From Methanocorpusculum sp. (GTDB lineage: Archaea; Halobacteriota; Methanomicrobia; Methanomicrobiales; Methanocorpusculaceae), in contig JAFZFW010000023.1 in assembly GCA_017555685.1 (NCBI GenBank), forward strand, positions 1-5,147: a stretch of DNA of 5,147 bases. The letters run 5' to 3'. A program made the position numbers and the translations under genes. The notes under the pieces were generated by a model, which searched no databases, was not told the DNA's origin, and was given only the letters and a program-made list of their open reading frames with translations. This document shows, in pieces, positions 1 to 4,798 of this stretch (the stretch's first letter is position 1; the number at the start of each line of letters is the position of its first letter).

Positions 1-85
1 ACTGCTGCCGCAGACGCTTTGTGGTCGCTATTTCTGATTTAAGAAAAGTAATGAGGATTTGACTGTCTACATGGCAGCTCCAATG

Positions 86-141
86 CGGCTGCGGCAGCAG
101 CTCGCGACTGAAAGGAGCGAGAGCGACGAGCTGCGCAGCCG
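86..141. other. Long interrupted stem-loop inside the repeat-like element
   Basis: CGGCTGC (86-92) plus GCAGCTCG (97-104) pair with CGAGCTGC (127-134) plus GCAGCCG (135-141). This gives 15 base pairs interrupted only by a four-base bulge (93-96). The 22-base purine-rich loop includes GGAGCGAGAGCGA. Such a strong fold is unlikely by chance and supports the view that the surrounding DNA is a structured element and not a gene. Confidence 0.55.
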
Positions 142-145
142 GCGA

Positions 146-158
146 GAGCCGAAGGCTC
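146..158. other. Short perfect hairpin GAGCC-GAA-GGCTC
   Basis: A five-base stem (146-150 with 154-158) closes a GAA loop. The overlapping GGCTCAAGCC (154-163) is a second small palindrome, so two alternative folds compete here. No T-run follows on either strand, so it is not an obvious terminator; it reads better as internal structure of the element at 51-226. Confidence 0.4.
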
Positions 159-298
159 AAGCCAGGAGCAAGTCCAAAGGGCTTGCGACGAAGGCTGCGT
201 CTGTGTAGTCTGCGTTAAATCCTCATGCGTCAAGAGCAAATTGCTAATATTTCATCAATATGTATCCATAGCATTTCCTGCAAAGCCCCTCTGTCTAA

Positions 299-439
299 TT
301 CCTGCCGAAGCTGAGAAAATCACATGAAGCGAATGACAAAGCTGTAGAGAAAGCATACGGCAGGAAGTTCGCGGATGAGGCAGAGATTGTGGCGTATCTG
401 ATGCAGGAGTATCAGCGGCTTGTGAGTGAGAAGAACTAA
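299..439 (+). pseudogene. Remnant of the C-terminus of a class I DNA methyltransferase (YeeA/MmeI-like)
   Basis: The frame from 302 reads LPKLRKSHEANDKAVEKAYG, then FADEAEIVAYLMQEYQRLV, and stops at TAA 437-439. This matches my memory of the tail of large type IIG or MmeI/YeeA-like adenine methyltransferases, which end in a pattern close to LRKAHxANDxAVxxAYG, then an EAExVAxLxxxYQ helix. The family is many hundreds of residues long; only about 45 remain here. The frame is closed immediately upstream by TAA (296-298) and again by TAG (269-271), and no related sequence is visible in the other two frames nearby. The likely history is loss of a restriction-modification gene by deletion. It cannot encode a working enzyme. 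The match is from recall and needs a protein search. Confidence 0.55.
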
Positions 440-440
440 T

Positions 441-451
441 CCCTCTTTTTT
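441..451 (+). terminator. Pyrimidine/T-rich terminator-like tract after the methyltransferase remnant
   Basis: CCCTCTTTTTT starts one base after the TAA stop of the remnant. Archaeal transcription commonly ends at T-rich tracts without needing a hairpin. The identical 11-mer lies just after the fwdDB stop on the other strand (1621-1631), which supports a termination role. Activity is inferred from sequence only. Confidence 0.4.
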
Positions 452-477
452 CCCTGTTCGTTTCCTTCCCCGGATTG

Positions 478-498
478 CCCCGCCGCAGATAGGCGGAG
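478..498. other. Small GC-rich stem-loop in the spacer beyond the adh stop
   Basis: CCGCC (480-484) pairs with GGCGG (492-496) around the loop GCAGATA, and 478/498 can pair past one mismatch. It lies 67 bp beyond the 3' end of the minus-strand alcohol dehydrogenase. No T-run follows on the minus strand, so I do not call it a terminator; it may have no function. Confidence 0.25.
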
Positions 499-564
499 GC
501 GATTGACGAGAGGCGCGAAGAGACATGCGATTAGCCGGAGCGCGGCGGACACGCTAAAGAAGTA

Positions 565-1605
565 TCACCGCTGACACTCGACTGCAATCTTGAGAACTCC
601 GTCACGCTTCTGCTCAAAAACATCATACGCTTCTTCCACTCTTGCAAGCGGATAGGTATGCGTGATAAGCGGTTCGGTGTTCAGCTTCCCTTCAGCGATG
701 AGCCGAAGAGTCTCTTCGCAGTCACAGCCGTCTACCCCGCCTGTCTTGAATGTCAGGTTTTTCCCGTACATCTCCGGCAGCGGAAGCGTTTGCGCAGTAT
801 CATAGAGAGCGACGACGGTCACCACCGCATTCGGCCGCGCACACTCCCAGGCTAAGCGGAACGTCGTCTCAGCTCCGGCAACTTCGAGCACGACATCCGC
901 TCCGCCGTGGTCACTGTTGGCTTTTACCAATGCAAGACACGCATCCGGCGTCACCGTCAGGACATCCGGATAATGCTTGTTCACGAACCGGATGCGGCGT
1001 TCATCTTTTTCGCAGACGATAATCCGCTTCGGGTTCTTCAGCATCACGCACAGCAGCGTACAGATTCCGGTAGGTCCGGCTCCGATGATAAGGACCGTAT
1101 CGTCTTCTGTTATTTCCGAAATCTTCGCCGCCCAGAATCCGGTCGCGAGCACATCCCCGACCAAAAGTGCCTGCCTGTCTGAAACAGTGTCCGGGATTTT
1201 TGTCAGCCCCTGGTCGGCAAACGGAACCCGCACATACTCGGCAAGACATCCGTCTATCCGGCACCCAAGAGCCCAGCCGCCGTTTTCATCCGTACAGTTG
1301 TTAACATACCCTTTTCGACAGAAGAAACACTCCCCGCAGAAGGTCTCAACATTCACCGAAACCCGGTCGCCGGGTTTCACATGCGTTACCAGACTTCCGA
1401 CCTCCTCTACAATGCCGACCATTTCGTGCCCGACAGTTACGCCCACAACAGCCCGCGGGACACTGCCGTGTTTTATGTGAACATCACTGGAACAGATACT
1501 CGCAAGCGTGACGCGAACTACTGCGTCTCTGTCATGCAGAACTGTTGGCTGTTCTTTTTCCACAAGTGCAAACGTTCCTTTCGCAGTATAGGTATAGGCT
1601 AACAT
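565..1605 (-). CDS. Zinc-dependent medium-chain alcohol dehydrogenase
   Basis: This 346-residue protein has the full layout of a zinc alcohol dehydrogenase, which oxidises an alcohol or reduces a carbonyl with NAD(P). The N-terminal GroES-like domain shows the catalytic zinc residues C38 (in ICSSDVH) and H60-E61, with D151 a likely third ligand. Structural zinc cysteines are C90, C93, C96 and C104. The Rossmann motif GAGPTG is at 175-180, and E199 after the second strand hints at NAD over NADP. A GGVDG segment and KIAVE near the C-terminus are usual for the family. The four structural cysteines argue against the bacterial NADP secondary-alcohol type, which lacks them. The ATG start is supported by GGTGA (1612-1616) six bases upstream. 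It follows fwdDB by 31 bp and may be read from the same transcript. The substrate cannot be told; some methanogens oxidise secondary alcohols, but nothing here proves that role. Confidence 0.87.
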   Translation of the reverse strand: MLAYTYTAKGTFALVEKEQPTVLHDRDAVVRVTLASICSSDVHIKHGSVPRAVVGVTVGHEMVGIVEEVGSLVTHVKPGDRVSVNVETFCGECFFCRKGYVNNCTDENGGWALGCRIDGCLAEYVRVPFADQGLTKIPDTVSDRQALLVGDVLATGFWAAKISEITEDDTVLIIGAGPTGICTLLCVMLKNPKRIIVCEKDERRIRFVNKHYPDVLTVTPDACLALVKANSDHGGADVVLEVAGAETTFRLAWECARPNAVVTVVALYDTAQTLPLPEMYGKNLTFKTGGVDGCDCEETLRLIAEGKLNTEPLITHTYPLARVEEAYDVFEQKRDGVLKIAVECQR

Positions 1606-1611
1606 TCGGTT

Positions 1612-1616
1612 TCACC
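1612..1616 (-). promoter_or_regulatory. Ribosome binding site of the alcohol dehydrogenase
   Basis: On the minus strand GGTGA lies six bases before the ATG at 1605. It matches the archaeal anti-Shine-Dalgarno sequence and fixes the start. No TATA box is evident in the 31-bp gap, so the gene probably depends on transcription coming from fwdDB. Confidence 0.6.
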
Positions 1617-1620
1617 GGGT

Positions 1621-1636
1621 AAAAAAGAGGGAAGAG
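1621..1636 (-). terminator. Pyrimidine-rich tract ending in six Ts after fwdDB
   Basis: Directly after the fwdDB stop the minus strand reads CTCTTCCCTCTTTTTT. It contains the same CCCTCTTTTTT found at 441-451 after another stop codon. It could end the fwdDB transcript fully or partly. Because it lies immediately before the alcohol dehydrogenase ribosome binding site, partial readthrough would set a lower level for that gene (inference). Confidence 0.4.
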
Positions 1637-3358
1637 TTATTTTCTCTCGGCTTTCAGGCGTCTGACTTCTTCTAAGATTTTTGTCAGAATCACTTCATCA
1701 GACGGCATGTCTGTGTTGAACGCCTTCTTTACGTGGATTGGAACACCGTCTAAGCGGTAGGCAGTTCCTTCTGCATCGATTCCAACAGATGCAACCGGGA
1801 TATGAATCTTGGCAACCGCCGTTGAGAGAGAGATGAACGGGTCGAGAACAATGGTATTGATATTGGCTAAGTGCTCGACGGTTGCATGCGGGAAGTGTGC
1901 CCCCAAGTCGGTTCCGATGATTAAGACAGCATCTGCTTCATGCTGTGCTAAGATATCCACACCGCTGGTTTCTCCCGGGTTGTAGTGGACAATTCCGCGT
2001 GAGTAGTCCACTGCATACGGGTATCCTGCGGCAAGCGAGAACATCTGATTGGTTCCGTCCACATTCCAGTGGCCGCGAAGCGGGGTTAACGTGTACTTGG
2101 TGTGACGGTTCAGTTCGTCAACCAGCTCGATACCTGCTCTGACATTCTTGTACTTTCCGCGGGACTGGGTAAGACCAATTCCCGTAAAGAACGATCCGAA
2201 ACGGGCGGAGAGCAGAATGTCTGCCAGTTTGAAGATAACATTTCTTTCAACACCGGCAACCGTCTCCGGGATGACGTCACGCTCACCGCGAACACAGGCG
2301 CGGAGTGCGTTGAAGAGCGCAAAGTCTCCTCCCGGCTTAACCTGCACAAAGATGTCGGCAAGTTTTGCGGTTTCCGACTCGCGGATGTCAACAACAATTA
2401 CTGTTCTGTTTCCTCTTCCTTCCTCGCGGAATGCTCCGGTCGAGAAGGTGGAGTAACGGGAGAGATGTCTTGGGTGGGCGGCAATCGGGTTGCATCCCCA
2501 ATAGACGATAACGTCTGCACGGTTCTTAATCTGACCTAAGGTACAGCCCGGGTGTCCGACCTCCTGAACTGCCATAATTGTCGGCCCATGACACTCGGAG
2601 GAACAGTTATCCATGACCGCGCCAATCTCTTCGGCAATCTCTAAACCGATGTGCATCGCCTCAGTAGATGTGCCGGACCATCCGTAGAAGAGCGGACGTT
2701 TGGCGTTTACAAACATCTCGGCGACCTTCTTTACGGCATCGTCAAAGTCGGTCTCGACCCACTTGTCTCCCTGACGTTCAATCGGGGAAATCATTCTGCC
2801 CTTTGAACAGAACTTTCCGGCAGATAACAGACAGCCGTTGACAACTTCGGTGACGACGCCGTCTTTGACGTGGAGTTCGATATCATCACAGAGACAGCCG
2901 CATAAGGGACATGCCGCGTGCTGAACAACCTTTTCGCCCTTCTCTGCACCCGGAAGAACAATGCCCTCCGGAACTTCATAGCGCAGACCGCCTAAGTGTT
3001 CCATTAAGTCCCATGCGGATTCAAGCGGTCTGTCGGTCGGCTCGACCTCGACTTCCATTCCCTTGAAGTCCGGAGCTCCGGTTGCGTGGGTCTTCTCATG
3101 CAGGATGAAGTTTGCATGCGGTCCGCAGGGGATGAAGACAACTCCTTCCGGCGTCTCCGGAGACTCGCGAACGGAAAAGACGGTAGCGCCTGCAGTACTC
3201 GTGATTAAGACATGGTCTGCCTCTTCTACTCCTATCTCCATGCAGTCCATAGGGTGCAGGAAACAGTAGGAGGTTTCGCGCGAATATTCCGGCGTATCCT
3301 TATAGTACAGCTGGGCTCCCTGCTCCGGAGTTCGCCCGCTGCTCATCATCATTTTCAT
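1637..3358 (-). CDS. Formylmethanofuran dehydrogenase, fused subunits D and B (FwdD-FwdB)
   Basis: The 573-residue protein joins two subunits of the enzyme that reduces CO2 to formylmethanofuran, the first step of methanogenesis. Residues about 1-130 are FwdD, a molybdopterin-dinucleotide-binding domain: SSGRTPEQG near the start, FIPCGPHANFI (75-85), ATGAPDFKG (92-100). After a linker, residues about 147-573 are FwdB at near-normal length. Its [4Fe-4S] ligands are C150, C153, C157 and probably C176; C256 in ECHGPT (255-260) is the expected tungsten/molybdenum ligand. It is cysteine (TGT), not selenocysteine. YWGCNPIAAHPRH (286-298), LRGHWNV and GTAYRLDGVP (531-540) are further family signatures. 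Tungsten (Fwd) and molybdenum (Fmd) forms cannot be separated by eye. Subunits A, C, F and G are not in the window. The first ATG is chosen because GAGGG (3369-3373) precedes it; ATGs at codons 3-5 are alternatives. Divergent mobB fits its cofactor need. Confidence 0.93.
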   Translation of the reverse strand: MKMMMSSGRTPEQGAQLYYKDTPEYSRETSYCFLHPMDCMEIGVEEADHVLITSTAGATVFSVRESPETPEGVVFIPCGPHANFILHEKTHATGAPDFKGMEVEVEPTDRPLESAWDLMEHLGGLRYEVPEGIVLPGAEKGEKVVQHAACPLCGCLCDDIELHVKDGVVTEVVNGCLLSAGKFCSKGRMISPIERQGDKWVETDFDDAVKKVAEMFVNAKRPLFYGWSGTSTEAMHIGLEIAEEIGAVMDNCSSECHGPTIMAVQEVGHPGCTLGQIKNRADVIVYWGCNPIAAHPRHLSRYSTFSTGAFREEGRGNRTVIVVDIRESETAKLADIFVQVKPGGDFALFNALRACVRGERDVIPETVAGVERNVIFKLADILLSARFGSFFTGIGLTQSRGKYKNVRAGIELVDELNRHTKYTLTPLRGHWNVDGTNQMFSLAAGYPYAVDYSRGIVHYNPGETSGVDILAQHEADAVLIIGTDLGAHFPHATVEHLANINTIVLDPFISLSTAVAKIHIPVASVGIDAEGTAYRLDGVPIHVKKAFNTDMPSDEVILTKILEEVRRLKAERK

Positions 3359-3368
3359 ATTTACTCTT

Positions 3369-3375
3369 CCCTCTC
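3369..3375 (-). promoter_or_regulatory. Probable ribosome binding site of fwdDB
   Basis: On the minus strand GAGAGGG lies ten bases before the first ATG at 3358. The fit is moderate, but it favours that ATG over the three methionines at codons 3-5, which would be sixteen or more bases away. Confidence 0.4.
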
Positions 3376-3382
3376 GTATGTA

Positions 3383-3413
3383 CTCAATATGTTTCGGGTA
3401 AAAAGTAATAAAT
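3383..3413 (-). promoter_or_regulatory. Candidate fwdDB promoter (TATA-like boxes)
   Basis: Two candidates exist on the minus strand. ATTTATTAC (3405-3413) would place the start of transcription near 3383, leaving a leader of about 25 bases that includes the GAGAGGG site. The alternative, CATATTG after AAA (3385-3394), would start the RNA only a few bases before the ATG and lose the ribosome site, so the first is preferred. This is inferred from usual archaeal spacing of about 25 bases. Confidence 0.4.
3400..3413 (+). promoter_or_regulatory. Candidate mobB promoter (BRE/TATA), probably leaderless mRNA
   Basis: The plus strand reads AAAAAGTAATAAAT, an A-rich BRE-like stretch running into a TATA-like box (about 3405-3413). 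Usual archaeal spacing puts the transcription start close to 3435, a few bases before the mobB ATG at 3442. No Shine-Dalgarno sequence is visible in the 20 bases before that ATG. Together these suggest a leaderless or nearly leaderless mRNA for the mobB-taw1-sepS operon. Confidence 0.42.
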
Positions 3414-3441
3414 CCAACTCACGCGTACACTCTTACTGTTA

Positions 3442-3873
3442 ATGAAAATCATAAACATTATCGGCCACTCAAACAGCGGGAAGACAACTATCGTCAGAAA
3501 ACTTGTCCCGCTGCTTGCAGAAAATTTCAAAGTCGGCACGATAAAACATATGGGTCATCACATCTTCGAACTGCCCAAGGGAAAAGACACTACGCTCCAT
3601 TTTGAAGCGGGCGCTTCCTGCGGGACAGGAATCGATGCGGAAAAGTGTGTCCTCACTCTGAGAGGAACGGATGTTTATACGATTTTAGACATCTATGCTC
3701 TCTTAGGGTACGACTACTGTGTAATCGAAGGATTCAAGGATGAACATTTCTCCTGTGTGGTTTTAGGAGACCTGACAACCGCAGAGAATGTCATCCTTCG
3801 TGACGCGACCGCAGAGGAAATCTTTGCCGCGCGCGACTCCTTCGAGGAGTATACACCGCGGTTCCATGTCTAA
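3442..3873 (+). CDS. Molybdopterin-guanine dinucleotide biosynthesis protein MobB
   Basis: This 143-residue P-loop protein has the Walker A motif GHSNSGKTT (8-16) directly at its N-terminus. MobB signatures follow: GTIKH (32-36), a KDTTLHFEAGA segment (48-58) matching the family's GKDSxxHxxAGA, and VIEGFK (94-99). MobB binds GTP and assists MobA in attaching GMP to molybdopterin. The product is the guanine-dinucleotide cofactor that formylmethanofuran dehydrogenase uses, whose subunit is encoded divergently 83 bp away. It is shorter than the roughly 170 residues of E. coli MobB, mostly at the C-terminus, but the core motifs are intact. It starts the plus-strand operon and its last eight bases overlap taw1. 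No Shine-Dalgarno sequence is seen before the ATG, and the promoter position suggests a leaderless mRNA. No mobA is visible in the window. An adaptor for another guanylyltransferase is a possible variant role. Confidence 0.87.
   Translation: MKIINIIGHSNSGKTTIVRKLVPLLAENFKVGTIKHMGHHIFELPKGKDTTLHFEAGASCGTGIDAEKCVLTLRGTDVYTILDIYALLGYDYCVIEGFKDEHFSCVVLGDLTTAENVILRDATAEEIFAARDSFEEYTPRFHV
3844..3849 (+). promoter_or_regulatory. Weakly placed ribosome binding site inside mobB for taw1
   Basis: GAGGAG lies 16 bases before the taw1 ATG at 3866, further than usual. No better in-frame start lies nearer. Translational coupling through the ATGTCTAA overlap with the mobB stop may matter more than this site. 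Confidence 0.4.
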
Positions 3874-4798
3874 AAAGCCGTCATCGACCCTTTCCCCGCG
3901 GGAGCTGCTGCATCGGCAGGGGTATAACTTTTTCAGCCCGGAGAGCAGTGCGGCGGTAAAGCCGTGTCTCTGGTGTAAACGTGCTGTCCGCGGCGGAGAG
4001 TCCTGCTACAAGCATCAGTTCTATGGAATTGAGACGGCAAAATGTGTTCAGATGACGCCGACTTTGAAGTGCAACCAGCGTTGTATCTTCTGCTGGCGTT
4101 CTATCGAGCAGGAAATCGAAGACACCCGTATTCTAACACCTGAAGAGATTGTACGCGGCATCCCTGCCCTGCAGAGAAAAGGACTTTCCGGAGACAAACC
4201 GTTTGCTGACACCGCATTCTGGGAAGAGGCAACCACAAACCCCACACAGTTTGCTGTCTCGCTTTCCGGAGAGCCGACACTCTACCCGCATTTAGCAGAG
4301 CTCATCAGTCTTCTCAAAGAAGGCGGGCACAGTGTGTTTGTTGTCTCGAACGGAACTGTTCCGGAGATGATTGCAAAAATCAGCCCGACACAGCTCTATC
4401 TCTCGCTCGATGCCGTGGATGCAGAAAGCTATGCAGAAATCTGCAATCCTGCAGGAGACGCCGAGTACATGTGGCAGAATGTCATGCAGTCCTTCGCGCT
4501 TCTGAAACAAAAAGAGGCTGAAGGCGTCAGGACGGCTGCCCGCATCACCCTTGTTGCCGGACTCAGCGATGCCTGGGCTGATGCCTTTGCAAAGATTATC
4601 GATACTTCACAGCCAATGTATGTGGAGATAAAAGGATACATGTATCTGGGATACAGTCGAATGAGATTATCAGAAACGGCTGTACCGGACATGGATTCAA
4701 TCCGCCGGTTCGCATCAGAGATTGCTGAGGCATGCCGGTATGAAATTATGGACGAAAACGTGCCCAGCCGCGTTGTTTGTCTGAGGAGAAAAATATGA
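3866..4798 (+). CDS. tRNA 4-demethylwyosine synthase (TYW1/Taw1), radical SAM
   Basis: The enzyme condenses pyruvate carbons onto m1G37 of tRNA(Phe) to make the tricyclic 4-demethylwyosine. The 310 residues match the archaeal family length. Radical-SAM cysteines are C69, C73 and C76 (CNQRCIFCW). C34, C47 and C60 keep the exact 13-residue spacing of the ligands of the second iron-sulfur cluster in M. jannaschii TYW1. K49 in [10 protein letters not shown] corresponds to the lysine proposed to bind pyruvate. [10 protein letters not shown] (132-141), SNGT (161-164), [13 protein letters not shown] (256-268) and ENVPSRVV near the end are family hallmarks. The ATG at 3866 is chosen because family similarity begins soon after it and it overlaps the mobB stop by eight bases. 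An in-frame ATG at 3788 would add 26 basic, non-conserved residues lying inside mobB. Its own stop overlaps the sepS start (ATGA), implying coupled translation. Confidence 0.95.
   Translation: MSKKPSSTLSPRELLHRQGYNFFSPESSAAVKPCLWCKRAVRGGESCYKHQFYGIETAKCVQMTPTLKCNQRCIFCWRSIEQEIEDTRILTPEEIVRGIPALQRKGLSGDKPFADTAFWEEATTNPTQFAVSLSGEPTLYPHLAELISLLKEGGHSVFVVSNGTVPEMIAKISPTQLYLSLDAVDAESYAEICNPAGDAEYMWQNVMQSFALLKQKEAEGVRTAARITLVAGLSDAWADAFAKIIDTSQPMYVEIKGYMYLGYSRMRLSETAVPDMDSIRRFASEIAEACRYEIMDENVPSRVVCLRRKI
4783..4788 (+). promoter_or_regulatory. Ribosome binding site of sepS
   Basis: GAGGAG lies inside the end of taw1, six bases before the sepS ATG at 4795. This is ideal spacing and confirms the ATGA overlap as the true start. 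Confidence 0.65.

Larger units (their letters stand above)
51..226. repeat. Structured GC-rich intergenic element with 10-bp terminal inverted repeats
   Basis: The left end ATGAGGATTT (51-60) is the exact reverse complement of the right end AAATCCTCAT (217-226). Between them lie a long interrupted stem (86-141) and a small perfect hairpin (146-158). The minus strand is open over the whole element and would read HEDLTQTTQTQP near one end and a run of alanines near the other. That composition looks like a translated repeat rather than a real protein. The layout fits a dispersed intergenic repeat or a small non-autonomous mobile element; a structured RNA is the alternative. No transposase is present and I see no convincing target-site duplication, so the class is unproven. 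Confidence 0.42.
1..564. other. Gene-poor accessory region left of the alcohol dehydrogenase
   Basis: No intact gene can be supported here. Positions 1-50 contain no convincing coding sequence; a gene end could lie in any of the short open frames that run off the left edge, but none is recognisable. Positions 51-226 form a GC-rich, foldable, repeat-like element. Positions 227-298 are AT-richer with stops in the frame of the downstream remnant. Positions 299-439 encode a decayed methyltransferase tail, followed by a T-run. Positions 452-564 are purine- and GC-rich, with one small stem-loop and nothing else I can identify. The mix of a gene remnant and a structured element suggests a site of past insertion and deletion next to stable core genes (inference). 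Confidence 0.6.

Noticed and set aside
3..62. Possible gene end entering from the left (open frame ending at TGA 60-62)
   Set aside because: Only about 19 codons, two other frames are also open at the edge, and no motif supports any of them.
39..239. Minus-strand open frame of 66 codons across the structured element
   Set aside because: Low-complexity alanine/serine-rich translation (AAAAAA, SRSFQSR) imposed by the GC-rich folded DNA, with no recognisable domain; better explained as a repeat element.
320..526. Minus-strand 68-codon open frame
   Set aside because: It runs antisense through the methyltransferase remnant and the T-tract, and its translation resembles no family I know.
977..1480. 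Plus-strand open frame of 167 codons opposite the alcohol dehydrogenase
   Set aside because: Antisense shadow of a well-supported gene; its translation is rich in S, P, T and R and shows no domain.
2102..2539. Plus-strand open frame of 145 codons opposite fwdDB
   Set aside because: Antisense shadow of the FwdB coding region, where every family motif is on the minus strand.
2589..2594. Possible selenocysteine at the FwdB active site
   Set aside because: Some methanogen FwdB proteins use UGA here, but the codon in ECHGPT is TGT, an ordinary cysteine.
3788..3865. Upstream in-frame ATG for taw1 giving a 336-residue protein
   Set aside because: The 26 extra residues lie inside mobB, are basic and non-conserved, and family similarity begins after the ATG at 3866.
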